The notes beneath the pieces are model-generated. The model did no database searches. It was given only the letters and a program-made list of their open reading frames with translations, and was not told the DNA's origin. A program made the position numbers and the translations under genes. From Frondihabitans sp. Leaf304 (GTDB taxonomy: Bacteria > Actinomycetota > Actinomycetes > Actinomycetales > Microbacteriaceae), in assembly GCF_001423105.1 (NCBI RefSeq), contig NZ_LMNV01000002.1, forward strand, positions 1,939,270-2,003,269: a stretch of DNA of 64,000 nucleotides, in the 5' to 3' direction. Shown in pieces: positions 36,227 through 47,127 of this stretch. Each line of letters starts with the position of its first letter. Within the stretch, counting starts at the first letter, position 1.

Positions 36227-37156
36227 GTGGGCGCATACTTGTCAGCGCCCGCCTCACCGATTGGAATAGCCACGCCTCCCGTCTCTACCGTGCTGCTCAC
36301 GTTCCGCCTCGACCCCGTCGCGCTGGCCGTGATCGTCGGTGCAGCCATCCTCTACGGAGCCGGTGTCATTCGGGCCCATCGAGAGGGCACCCGCTGGAGC
36401 CCGGGACGCACCGCGGCCTTCTTCGTGCTGGGGCTCGGGTCGTACGCGATCATCTCGTTCGGGTTCCTCGGCGCGTACAGCCACGATCTGCGCTTCGCCT
36501 TCACCACCCGGATCGCTCTGCTGCTGTTCGTGGTGCCGGCGCTCATCGCGCTCGGTCGGCCGGTGCACCTGGCCCGAGCGGCACTCGGGGAGGCAGGGCG
36601 GGCTCGATTGGAGCGGTTCCTCGGATCCTCGTTTCTGAAAGTTGTCGGCAGCGCGATCTTCTCGCCGCTCTTCGCGCTGGCCGTCTTCGCGGTCTTCCTG
36701 ACACCGCTCGCCTTCTCGATCCGCGAGAACGCCGTGGGCGAATCGCTCATCACGGTGCTCGTTCCGGTCGCCGGGCTGCTGATGATCCTGCCGGTCTTCG
36801 AGGGGTCTCGCGTGCACACGAGCTTCTTCATCACCGTCGAGTTCCTGCTGGCGTTCGTCGAGCTGATCCTCGATGCCATCCCCGCGATCGTGCTGCGCAT
36901 CACCGGCCACGTGCTCGACCAGGGGCACGCCGTCGCAGCATTGGCGCCCGGGTGGTTCCCGTCACAGCTGCGCGATCAGCAGCTCTCGGGCGATCTGCTC
37001 TGGTTCATCGCCGAGGTGGCCGACATTCCCGTGCTGATCTTCCTGTTCGTGCGCTGGAGTCGCACCGACCGCCGCGAGGCCCGCGCCGTGGACGAGCTGA
37101 GCGACGACGAGATGGAGGAGCTGACCCGGGCACACCTGCGCGGGGCTCGCGACTGA
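36227..37156 (+). CDS. Caa3_CtaG-like multi-spanning membrane protein (cytochrome c oxidase assembly factor)
   Basis: A protein of about 309 residues with seven or so helices and the Caa3_CtaG layout. It contains LFVVPALIALGRPVHLARAA (cf. PPLLVLGAP in CtaG), HTSFFITVEFLLAFVELILD, LDQGHAVAAL and GDLLWFIAEVADIPVLIFLF. CtaG proteins help assemble the copper site of cytochrome oxidase. Several starts are possible: ATG 36197 (overlaps the operator), GTG 36227 (GAGGA 9 nt upstream, chosen) and GTG 36290. It is divergent from fur-katA and may share the Fur operator. A second CtaG domain is at 47128-49254. Confidence 0.75.
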   Translation: MGAYLSAPASPIGIATPPVSTVLLTFRLDPVALAVIVGAAILYGAGVIRAHREGTRWSPGRTAAFFVLGLGSYAIISFGFLGAYSHDLRFAFTTRIALLLFVVPALIALGRPVHLARAALGEAGRARLERFLGSSFLKVVGSAIFSPLFALAVFAVFLTPLAFSIRENAVGESLITVLVPVAGLLMILPVFEGSRVHTSFFITVEFLLAFVELILDAIPAIVLRITGHVLDQGHAVAALAPGWFPSQLRDQQLSGDLLWFIAEVADIPVLIFLFVRWSRTDRREARAVDELSDDEMEELTRAHLRGARD

Positions 37157-37206
37157 CCTGGCTGCTTGCCCGGCTGGCTCGCCGACCGCCTGCGTGCCCG
37201 GGGCTC

Positions 37207-37296
37207 TTGCAAATTTGAAGGAGAAACCCGCGCCCGGCAACGACTTCATGCCTATCCGGGGGGTTCGCCTCCGCGTTTTTCCTTCGAATTTGCAAA
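37207..37296. repeat. nested hairpin element, type A copy 2
   Basis: Left arm TTGCAAATTTGAAGG (37207-37221) continuing into AGAAACCCGCG; right arm is its complement (37281-37295) with one wobble, continuing inward for about 26 bp in total. Same AATTTGAAGGAGA core as the elements at 22207 and 52766. Lies 50 bp beyond the CtaG-like gene. Confidence 0.85.
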
Positions 37297-37322
37297 GGCA
37301 CACAGCGGAGGGGAAATAAGGG

Positions 37323-37358
37323 AGGCGCCCAGCCATCGGGGGAAATGACTGGGCGCCT
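37323..37358 (+). terminator. terminator hairpin upstream of purS
   Basis: AGGCGCCCAG (37323-37332) pairs perfectly with CTGGGCGCCT (37349-37358), followed by TTCGGG. Second hairpin in this gap. Confidence 0.75.
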
Positions 37359-37561
37359 TCGGGCCGGGAGTGGATCAGATACTCCACGGCTGAGCCGGAG
37401 TGAGTCAGAAGCCCGATCACAAGGCCTCGTCTCTCCGACAAGCTCTACTCTGGGCCCCCCGTATAAGAGCGGGCTGACAGGAATCTTGGCGTCTGCCGCG
37501 AATGGCGCGACTTGTAGACTTGGCGAGTCCGCTCGCCTCCCCTCTACGTGATGGAGTTCCT

Positions 37562-37857
37562 GTGCCCACGATCGTCGTCGAAGTCATGCCCAAGGCTGAA
37601 CTGCTCGACCCCCAGGGCAAGGCAGTCACCTTCGCTCTCGCCCGTCTCGGCAAAGACTTTGCCACTGAGGTGCGCATCGGCAAGCGCTTCGAGATCGCTG
37701 TCGACGAGGTGACCGACGCGATCCTGGCCGACGTGAAGCAGCTCGCCGACGACGTCTTCTCGAACTCGGTCATCGAAGACGTCGTGTCGATCGAGGTGCT
37801 CCAGGATTCCGCGGCAACCGTCGCCGCCGAAGCGTCCAGCACCGCCGCCGCCCTCTG

Positions 37858-37858
<1 letters not shown>
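37562..37858 (+). CDS. purS: phosphoribosylformylglycinamidine synthase subunit PurS
   Basis: A 98-residue structural subunit that bridges PurQ and PurL in the FGAM synthase complex. It has the family start [29 protein letters not shown] and [16 protein letters not shown] at 37562 is chosen since homology starts there and GGAG lies 5 nt upstream. Its stop overlaps the purQ start as TGATG. An Ala/Ser-rich C-terminal tail of about 12 residues extends past the usual end. Confidence 0.94.
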
Positions 37859-40901
<3,043 letters not shown>

Positions 40902-40912
40902 CTCACGCGTCA

Positions 40913-40976
40913 CCGTGAGACCTCAAAAACGACCAGGATCCGCGCCCGGCGCCTGTCGAATTTGAGGTCTCGCGCG
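40913..40976. repeat. 64-bp hairpin repeat, type B copy 1
   Basis: Same orientation and 62 of 64 bases identical to 41944-42007. Each copy is itself a hairpin with arms GTGAGACCTCAAA / TTTGAGGTCTC(A/G)C, an inner GCGCCcGGCGC stem and one AGGATCCG word in the loop. This copy is a probable purL terminator. Confidence 0.95.
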
Positions 40977-41037
40977 TTCTCCACAGGGTGGGGGCACAAC
41001 AGAGCAGGCGGAGTGCGCGGGCGGGCATGATCGGCGG

Positions 41038-41949
41038 GTGAACGACGACCCTGAAGCCTTTCGAGTTCGCGACGCCGAGGCGCGCGGGCTGACACCGGCG
41101 GCCCTCCGTCGCGTCGAGTGGGAGCTGCCATTCCATGGCATTCGGCGCTGGCATCGAGACACGGGGCCACCGCGGGGCGTGAGAGATCGGGTGGTCGATC
41201 TCTGCCGGGCGCTGCTGCCAGCGCTTCCCGAAGGCGCGTTTTTCAGCCACGTCACCGCGGCGATTCTGTGGGGGTTACCCCTACCGGCCGCGCTCGAGTC
41301 GCATGACGCACCCCTCCACGTCACGACGCGTTCGGGCAATGCACTCCGACGCCGAGGAGTCGTCGGACACCTCCGTCGATCCGCACCTCCGCACGTGCTT
41401 CGCGCGGGGATTCCGGTCAGCACACCGATCGACACCTGGGTCGACTGCCGGGCCACCCTGGACGACATCGAGCTCGTCGTCGTGGGCGATGCCCTCGCCG
41501 GGGAGTGGTCGCCCTACCGCGGAGCTCACCACTGCGATCCGTCCGACCTCGTAGCCGCTGCCAGAAAGGCCATTGGCAAAGGATCCGCTCGACTCCGCCG
41601 CGCCGCCACCCGTATTCGAGCCGGTTCGAAGTCACCCCAAGAGACGCGGCTCCGACTCGCGCTCGTCGAGTCCGGTCTCCCCGAGCCCGAGATCAACGTG
41701 ACCAAGTACGGCCCGGATGGTGCCTGGCTGGGTGCAGCCGACCTCGCCTACGACGAGCACCGCCTCGCTATCGAGTACGAGGGCGATTACCACCGCACCG
41801 ATCGCGATCAATGGTTCGCCGATATCGCGCGGCGCGAACGTTTCGACGATGCCGGTTGGCGCACTGCGAGGGTCACCGCCGCCGACATGCGCCACCTCGA
41901 TGCGCTCTGCACCCGAATCGCCCGCCTCCATCGCGAACGAACTCCGTGA
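41038..41949 (+). CDS. DUF559-type endonuclease-fold protein with AbiEi-like N-terminal part
   Basis: A 303-residue protein of unknown function. The N-terminal 150 residues (ARGLTPAALRRVEWELPFHG, SHVTAAILWGLPLP, IPVSTPIDTWVDCRA) resemble AbiEi/type IV antitoxin-related actinobacterial proteins. The C-terminal part has the DUF559 / very-short-patch-repair nuclease-like pattern: SPQETRLRLAL (Glu202), LGAADLAYDEHRLAIEYEG (Asp235, Glu246, Glu248) and YHRTDRDQW. Such pairings occur as many paralogues in actinobacteria; a defence or toxin role is suspected but unproven. GTG start at 41038 with CATGAT 6 nt upstream. Its stop lies inside the second 64-bp repeat. Confidence 0.75.
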   Translation: MNDDPEAFRVRDAEARGLTPAALRRVEWELPFHGIRRWHRDTGPPRGVRDRVVDLCRALLPALPEGAFFSHVTAAILWGLPLPAALESHDAPLHVTTRSGNALRRRGVVGHLRRSAPPHVLRAGIPVSTPIDTWVDCRATLDDIELVVVGDALAGEWSPYRGAHHCDPSDLVAAARKAIGKGSARLRRAATRIRAGSKSPQETRLRLALVESGLPEPEINVTKYGPDGAWLGAADLAYDEHRLAIEYEGDYHRTDRDQWFADIARRERFDDAGWRTARVTAADMRHLDALCTRIARLHRERTP

Positions 41950-42007
41950 GACCTCAAAATCGACCAGGATCCGCGCCCGGCGCCTGTCGAATTTGAGGTC
42001 TCACGCG
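41944..42007. repeat. 64-bp hairpin repeat, type B copy 2
   Basis: Near-identical to 40913-40976, 1031 bp away, same orientation. It includes the stop codon of the DUF559-type gene (41947-41949) and runs into a pentamer tandem tract. Confidence 0.95.
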
Positions 42008-42074
42008 GCGCGGCGCGGCGCGGCGCAGCGCAGCGCAGCGCGACGCGACGCGGCGCAGCGCGGCGCGGCGCGGC
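42005..42074. repeat. pentanucleotide tandem tract, 14 units of GCGGC/GCAGC/GCGAC
   Basis: Fourteen consecutive 5-bp units, pattern GC(G/A)(G/A)C, directly between the type B repeat and the stop codon of the lactonase gene (TAG at 42076-42078, minus). Purely G/C except for single A changes. Confidence 0.95.
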
Positions 42075-42075
42075 G

Positions 42076-43146
42076 CTAGGCGAAGACGATGCAGGCGGGC
42101 GAACCCGTCGCGATGAGGGTGGTTGGGGCACCCGGCACACCCGTCGCCGGGTCGATCGGCAAGACCGCGACCGTGTCGGAGAGCTGGTTCGCGACGAGCA
42201 TCTCGCCCGCGTTGATCGCGAAGTGGCGGGGCCACCGACCGCCGCACGGCACCTCGGCCACGAGCGCCAGGCGCCCGGCCGTGGCCGTGTCCGTGGCCGT
42301 GGCCGTGGCCGTGTCTCCGTCCGGCTCCGAGCCCGCCAGCACGGCGATGGTGTCACGCCCGCGAACTGCGACGTACACCCGCCCGCCCTGCACCTCGAGG
42401 TGCGAGAGGAGCGTCTCGCCCGTGCCTGCCTCGACCGAGGGGTCGCAGGCCCGCACCGAGTAGTCGAGCGCGAATCCCTCGGCGGAGTGGGACAGAACGT
42501 GGAGGCAGCCGTCCAACTCGCCCGCGACGACGAGTTGCTCGCCGAGCCAGGCGAGATGCCGTGGCCCCGATCCGGCGGGCAACGCGTGCGCGCCGACGAA
42601 CGACGGTTCGAGGGTGATCGGATCGACGGCGACCTCGAAGAGACGGTCCGTGCCGAGGTCGGCTACGAGGAGCGTGCCCCACGGCGTCGGTGTGGCGCTG
42701 TGGGCGTGCGGCGCCTCCTGACGCTCGACGTGGGGCCCGGTGCCAGCAGGCAGGGGGAGCACGCGGGCCACTCGCGCAGGATCCAACGCATCGGCAGAGA
42801 GGACAGCGACCGTTCCGGCCGTGTAGTTGGCGACCACGAGGGATCCTGAAGCTGGATCGACGACGACGTGGCACGGGGCGCTGCCGCCCGACGCGGCGAT
42901 CGAGGCGGGCACGAGTTCACCCGCTGAGTTCGTGAACGAGACGACGCGCCCCGCCGCCGTCTCGGAGACGATGTGTACCTCCCCCTCGGTGAGGGTGAGG
43001 AACGACGGGTCGTCGACCGGTGCGACCTGGATCAGCTTCCACTGCCCGTCACGCGCCTGCCGCTCGAAGACCGAGACACCCTCGCCCCGCCCGCCACTCG
43101 TGGCGGTGTACGAGCCCAGGTAGAAACGCGTGCGGGCCTCGCTCAT
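42076..43146 (-). CDS. lactonase family seven-bladed beta-propeller protein (6-phosphogluconolactonase-like)
   Basis: A 356-residue Pgl/lactonase-type propeller. It has the family start RFYLGSYTATSGGRGEGVSV, repeated blade strands such as PCHVVVDPASGSLVVANYT and HLEVQGGRVYVAVRGRDTIA, and WPRHFAINAGEMLVANQLSD near the C terminus. YbhE-type members hydrolyse 6-phosphogluconolactone; others cleave unrelated lactones or have no known activity. A low-complexity TATATATDTATAG loop, coded by GTGGCC-like hexamers (about 42278-42316), interrupts one blade. Its ATG overlaps the chorismate mutase stop (ATGA), so the two are co-translated. Confidence 0.88.
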   Translation of the reverse strand: MSEARTRFYLGSYTATSGGRGEGVSVFERQARDGQWKLIQVAPVDDPSFLTLTEGEVHIVSETAAGRVVSFTNSAGELVPASIAASGGSAPCHVVVDPASGSLVVANYTAGTVAVLSADALDPARVARVLPLPAGTGPHVERQEAPHAHSATPTPWGTLLVADLGTDRLFEVAVDPITLEPSFVGAHALPAGSGPRHLAWLGEQLVVAGELDGCLHVLSHSAEGFALDYSVRACDPSVEAGTGETLLSHLEVQGGRVYVAVRGRDTIAVLAGSEPDGDTATATATDTATAGRLALVAEVPCGGRWPRHFAINAGEMLVANQLSDTVAVLPIDPATGVPGAPTTLIATGSPACIVFA

Positions 43147-43454
43147 GATTCGTCTCGGACGCCCGAGGCGATTCGCTCGTGGTGGTGGATGACCTCGGCC
43201 ACGATGAAGTTGAGGAAGCTCTCGGTGAAGTCGGGATCGAGGCGCGAGTCGGCCGCGATGGCCCGAAGGCGCTTGATCTGCTCGACCTCGCGGCCCGGGT
43301 CGCTCGCCGGCATCCCTGCATCCGCTTTGAGGTGGCCGACGGTCTGCGTGAACTTGAACCGTTCGGCGAGCAGATGGACCAGGGCCGCGTCGATGTTGTC
43401 GATGCTCTCTCGGATGCTCTGTAGCCGCTCGACGGCGCTGGGGTTCGGTTCCAT
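43143..43454 (-). CDS. chorismate mutase (AroQ type)
   Basis: A 103-residue all-helical AroQ-class chorismate mutase converting chorismate to prephenate for Phe/Tyr synthesis. Typical are RLQSIRESIDNIDAALVHLL with the catalytic-region Arg, AERFKFTQTVGHLKA with Arg/Lys, and DPGREVEQIKRLR. Similar stand-alone actinobacterial forms exist (e.g. in Corynebacterium they are activated by DAHP synthase). The start at ATG 43454 is 6 nt behind TAAAGT (43461-43466), hence leaderless. First gene of a two-gene unit with the lactonase. Confidence 0.93.
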   Translation of the reverse strand: MEPNPSAVERLQSIRESIDNIDAALVHLLAERFKFTQTVGHLKADAGMPASDPGREVEQIKRLRAIAADSRLDPDFTESFLNFIVAEVIHHHERIASGVRDES

Positions 43455-43501
43455 GGCTCGACTTTATCGGTCGCGGCCTTGCAGAATCTGGTGCGGCTTT
43501 G

Positions 43502-44794
43502 TTACTCGTCGCCGAGGAGGTCGTGGCGGACGATGACCTCGTCGCGCCCGGGGCCGACCCCGATCACGGAGATGCGGGATCCTGAGATCTTCTCGATGGC
43601 GAGCACGTAGTCTTGCGCGTTCTTCGGCAGGTCGGCGAAGGTGCGCGCGCCCGTGATGTCGTCGTTCCAGCCGGGGAACTCTTCGTAGATCGGCTTCGCG
43701 TGGTGGAAGTCGGACTGCGAGACGGGCATCTCGTCGAAGCGGACGCCGTCGACCTCGTAGGCCACACAGACGGGGATGGTCTCGAGGCCGGTCAGCACAT
43801 CGAGCTTGGTCAGCACGAAGTCGGTCACGCCGTTGATGCGAGCCGAGTAGCGCGCGATCGGGGCGTCGTACCAGCCGCAGCGGCGCGGGCGACCGGTCGT
43901 GGTGCCGAACTCGAAGCCCTGGCTGCGGAGGAACTCGCCCGAGGCATCGAAGAGCTCGGTCGGGAACGGGCCGGCTCCGACGCGGGTCGTGTACGCCTTG
44001 ACGATTCCGACGACGCGCGAGATCTGACCCGGTCCGATGCCCGAACCGGTCGAGGCACCGCCCGCGGTGGCTGATGACGAGGTCACGAACGGGTACGTTC
44101 CGTGGTCGACGTCGAGCATGGTCGCCTGGCCCGCCTCGAAGAGGACGTTCTTGCCCGCTTCGAGCGCGTGGTGCAGCTCGAGGGCGGTGTCGGCGACCAT
44201 CGGGCGCAGGCGCTCGGCGTAGCTGAGCAGCGTCTCGACGACCTCGTCGGCGCTGATCGCCCGGCGGTTGTAGATCTTGACGAGCAGGTGGTTCTTCTGG
44301 TCGAGGGCCGCCTCGACCTTCTGCCGCAGGATGTTCTCGTCGAAGAGGTCTTGCACCCGCAGGCCCACGCGGTTGATCTTGTCGGCGTAGGCCGGCCCGA
44401 TGCCGCGACCGGTGGTGCCGATCGAGCGCGAGCCCAGGAAGCGCTCGGTGACCTTGTCGAGGGTGCGGTGGTAGTGCGTGATGAGGTGCGCGTTGGCGCT
44501 GACACGGAGCTTCGACACGTCGACGCCTCGGGCGATGAGGGCGTCGAGCTCGTCGAACAGCACCTCGATGTCGACCACGACACCGTTGCCGATCACCGGC
44601 GTCACGCCCGGGGTCAGGATGCCCGAGGGCAGCAGGTGCAGGGCGTACTTCTGATTGCCGATCACGACCGTGTGGCCGGCGTTGTTGCCACCGTTGAATT
44701 TGACGACGTAGTCGATGCGGCTGCCGAGCAGATCGGTCGCCTTGCCTTTGCCCTCGTCGCCCCACTGGGCTCCGATGATCACGATTGCGGGCAT
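43502..44794 (-). CDS. purA: adenylosuccinate synthetase
   Basis: A 430-residue GTP-dependent enzyme joining IMP and aspartate, the first committed step to AMP. Signature [19 protein letters not shown] lies at the N terminus; others are [25 protein letters not shown]-like [33 protein letters not shown] and [15 protein letters not shown]-type sequence. The ATG at 44794 has GAGGAG 7 nt upstream and begins exactly at the conserved N terminus. Separate from the other pur operons in this window. Confidence 0.97.
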   Translation of the reverse strand: MPAIVIIGAQWGDEGKGKATDLLGSRIDYVVKFNGGNNAGHTVVIGNQKYALHLLPSGILTPGVTPVIGNGVVVDIEVLFDELDALIARGVDVSKLRVSANAHLITHYHRTLDKVTERFLGSRSIGTTGRGIGPAYADKINRVGLRVQDLFDENILRQKVEAALDQKNHLLVKIYNRRAISADEVVETLLSYAERLRPMVADTALELHHALEAGKNVLFEAGQATMLDVDHGTYPFVTSSSATAGGASTGSGIGPGQISRVVGIVKAYTTRVGAGPFPTELFDASGEFLRSQGFEFGTTTGRPRRCGWYDAPIARYSARINGVTDFVLTKLDVLTGLETIPVCVAYEVDGVRFDEMPVSQSDFHHAKPIYEEFPGWNDDITGARTFADLPKNAQDYVLAIEKISGSRISVIGVGPGRDEVIVRHDLLGDE

Positions 44795-44920
44795 GGTGTT
44801 CTCCTCGCGGTCGGGGATCGCACCCGTGCGCAGGTGCACCCCAGTGTATCGGAGCCGAGGATCCGACGGCCCGGCGGGCAGACTCGACTCACGAAAAGCG
44901 CGACGGAACCGCGAAAAGCA

Positions 44921-44952
44921 CAATCGAGCCACGGCATGCCGTGGCTCGATTG
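44921..44952 (-). terminator. perfect 32-bp palindrome with T tract, terminator of the copper cluster
   Basis: Arms start CAATCGAGCCACGGCA and are fully complementary around a GGCATGCC centre; on the minus strand the stem is followed by TGCTTTTC. It lies 33 bp beyond the copC stop. Confidence 0.92.
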
Positions 44953-44984
44953 CGTTATCTCGGTCTGACGCGGGTTCGCCGGCC

Positions 44985-45623
44985 CTAGTCGGCCGAGGGC
45001 GGCTGTGAGCCGGAACCGCGCCGCGCCCTGGTGAGCACCACGACGACGGCCACGAGCGCGACGAGGATCACCCCGCCGCCGACCCCGAGGGCGAGGGGGA
45101 GGCCGTTGGATCCTTGGCTCGTCGCCTCCGGGGCGGTGCCATCGCCATCGGTCGCCGCCGCAGAGCCCGACGAGGCTGCGGGCGCCTGGTCACCGCAGGT
45201 CGGCCTGCGGTCGGCGCCTTCCGCGGCGGTCACCGACGCCGGCTTGTCGTAGCTGAACGCGAGCGACGACGTCACCGTGTGGCCGTCGGCCGAGACGATC
45301 TGCCAGCGGGCCGTGTAGTCGCCGGACGCGCCCAGGGCAACCGGCACCGTCACGTCGGTGTCGGCGATGGTCGGGCAACCGGTCTCGAAGTGCTTTCCGG
45401 CTGGGCCCGTCACCTCGACGACATTCGACGAGCCGTCGCCCGACAGGTCGAGCACGCGATCGTCGAAGGTCAGCTTGACGCTCGTGAGCTCGGTCGACAC
45501 GGTCGAGCCGGCCTTTGGCGTCGACGACACGAGGTAGTCGTGCGCGCTCGCTGCGGCTGCCGGCCCGAGCACGAGGGCGCCGACCCCGACAGTGACCACG
45601 AAGGCCGTGGCGAGGCGCTTCAT
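44985..45623 (-). CDS. copper resistance CopC domain protein
   Basis: A 212-residue secreted, membrane-anchored copper-binding protein. The signal peptide ends at [17 protein letters not shown], leaving the His that in CopC binds Cu(II); [30 protein letters not shown] (the Asp/His Cu site) follow. Then comes an Ala/Ser/Gly linker and a C-terminal helix ([17 protein letters not shown]) with a basic tail. It probably hands extracytoplasmic copper to CopD-CtaG. Its ATG overlaps the ycnI stop by 4 bp, and the cluster ends at the palindrome 44921-44952. Confidence 0.93.
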   Translation of the reverse strand: MKRLATAFVVTVGVGALVLGPAAAASAHDYLVSSTPKAGSTVSTELTSVKLTFDDRVLDLSGDGSSNVVEVTGPAGKHFETGCPTIADTDVTVPVALGASGDYTARWQIVSADGHTVTSSLAFSYDKPASVTAAEGADRRPTCGDQAPAASSGSAAATDGDGTAPEATSQGSNGLPLALGVGGGVILVALVAVVVVLTRARRGSGSQPPSAD

Positions 45624-46366
45624 GAGCGGGCCGAGCCTCGAGCGCTCCGCACGTAGGCGAGGAGCGCGACCACGAGGGCCAAGGCTCCGAGCCCGAGACC
45701 GGCGATGCCGAAGCCGAGCCCCAGGCCCGAGGTGGTTCCGGTACTGGCGGATGCCACCGGCGTCGCCGTCGCCGTATCGGTGGCCGTCACGCCCCCGTGG
45801 TGGCTGTCGGTCGCCGCGCCGATCGCGAGCACCGGTGCGGGGTGTTCGGGCTCTTCGCCGTCGGCGGGCGTCGGCTCGTTCCACTTGACCACGCTGCCGT
45901 CGCTGTACGTCTGCGTCGTCGGGAGCTCGACCTCGTCGACCTCGGGAACGGCACCGGCCGACACGGTGAAGAGCTGGAACTCTCCCGGCGCGATCCCGTC
46001 GGCGGTCGAGTCGGCGGTCCAGGTGACGCGGGTAACCGCCTTCGTGATGGTGCCGTCGTCGGTCTTCACGGCCTTGGGGAGCGTGCTGGTGGTCACGACG
46101 GCTTTCCAGCCGGCGAGCGGCTGGTACGACACCGAGGTGAACGGGTGATCGGTCGGGAAGTCGACAGCGACCTTGGTCGTCGACGCGGTGGCCGACTCGG
46201 TCGGAACCTTGAACTGGAGCGTGGAGTACGAACCGGCGGTCACGTCATCGCCCTCGACGTGCACGTGTGCCGATGCGGCGAGAGGTGCGGCCAGTGCGAG
46301 GGCACCAGCGAGGGGAAGAGTGAACGCGGCGCGCAGGCCGAGGGTGCGGGTGCGGGTGGTGGGCAT
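45620..46366 (-). CDS. YcnI/DUF1775 family copper-associated protein
   Basis: A 248-residue secreted protein anchored by a C-terminal helix. The signal peptide is followed by SAHVHVEGDDVTAGSYSTLQ, with the N-terminal His that binds copper in YcnI, then LQFKVPTESATASTTKVAVD, GWKAVVTTSTLPK and ITKAVTRVTWTA, all DUF1775 marks. A Thr/Ala/Asp low-complexity linker precedes the helix (GLGLGFGIAGLGLGALALVV). It may be a copper chaperone or sensor delivering Cu outside the membrane. Translationally coupled to copC. Confidence 0.92.
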   Translation of the reverse strand: MPTTRTRTLGLRAAFTLPLAGALALAAPLAASAHVHVEGDDVTAGSYSTLQFKVPTESATASTTKVAVDFPTDHPFTSVSYQPLAGWKAVVTTSTLPKAVKTDDGTITKAVTRVTWTADSTADGIAPGEFQLFTVSAGAVPEVDEVELPTTQTYSDGSVVKWNEPTPADGEEPEHPAPVLAIGAATDSHHGGVTATDTATATPVASASTGTTSGLGLGFGIAGLGLGALALVVALLAYVRSARGSARS

Positions 46367-46463
46367 GGTGAATCGTCTTTCTGTCGTCTGAATGGCGCCC
46401 GGGCGCGGGAGGCTCGGGGCGCGGCGACTTCGCCCGGCAGCGGGCGGTCGCAGGAAAGTGGGG

Positions 46464-47102
46464 TCAGACGACAGCGGGCGGGCCGCGATGGGGGCGAGCA
46501 GCGAGGAGCACACCGAGCCGGCGAATGCCACGTCGGTCGGCCAGAGCCCGGACCAGCCCGTGCCGGTCGGGGAACAGGGCGAACCCGAGGATCCGCGACA
46601 CCAGCGCGAGCCGGGCGACCGCAAGTCGGGCGATGGTCACCAGCGCCCGCTCACCGTGGAGCAGCAATGCGATCGTGAGGAGAGCAGCCACGGCGTGGCC
46701 GAGCCACATGCGCGTGTCGCTCATGCCCTCCATACCGGGGCTGGCCGATCCGGCGACGTCGGGGAGGTGGACGGTCGAGCCGCCCGACATCACCATGCCG
46801 AGCATGCCCACCGAGTGACCGTCTCCAGCCGAGGTGGGAAGCGACGTTCCGAGGCTGAAGAGCAGGTGGAAGACGATCTGGCTAACGCCGACGGAGACCG
46901 CCAACGGAACCACGGCGAGGGCCCGTGCGCTGAGTGCGATGCAGACGAGGCAGGCGAAAACGAGAGCCAGCACCGTGCCGAGGAGGCCCGGCACCATGCC
47001 GCCGCCGGCGACGTGCGAGAACGCAGCGATTGCCACGGAGAGGGTCGCCACGATCAGGCCGCGCGTGACGCGCAAACCCCTCGAAGCGACCCGGACCGTC
47101 AT
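46464..47102 (-). CDS. Met/His-containing polytopic membrane protein of the copper cluster
   Basis: A 212-residue protein with about five helices. Between helices 3 and 4 is a Met-rich loop (GMLGMVMSGGSTVHLPD, then SPGMEGMSDTRMW) and the fourth helix is followed by LLLHGERAL, all plausible Cu(I) ligands. Similar unnamed proteins accompany ycnI-copC in actinobacteria. Function unknown; copper handling is inferred from context. ATG 47102 is 7 nt after TAAGAT (47110-47115), so it can be transcribed on its own as a leaderless message. The C terminus is Arg-rich and cytosolic. Confidence 0.75.
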   Translation of the reverse strand: MTVRVASRGLRVTRGLIVATLSVAIAAFSHVAGGGMVPGLLGTVLALVFACLVCIALSARALAVVPLAVSVGVSQIVFHLLFSLGTSLPTSAGDGHSVGMLGMVMSGGSTVHLPDVAGSASPGMEGMSDTRMWLGHAVAALLTIALLLHGERALVTIARLAVARLALVSRILGFALFPDRHGLVRALADRRGIRRLGVLLAARPHRGPPAVV

Positions 47103-47127
47103 GCCTGAAATCTTACGGGGAACGCGA

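Larger units (their letters stand above)
37157..37561. other. 405-bp intergenic region before purSQL
   Basis: Holds two hairpins (37207-37296 and 37323-37358) that end the CtaG-like transcript, then about 200 bp that should contain the purSQL promoter; TAGACT (37515-37520) is a -10 candidate giving a leader of about 35 nt. I see no gene and no recognisable purine (PurR or guanine/xanthine riboswitch) element. Confidence 0.6.
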
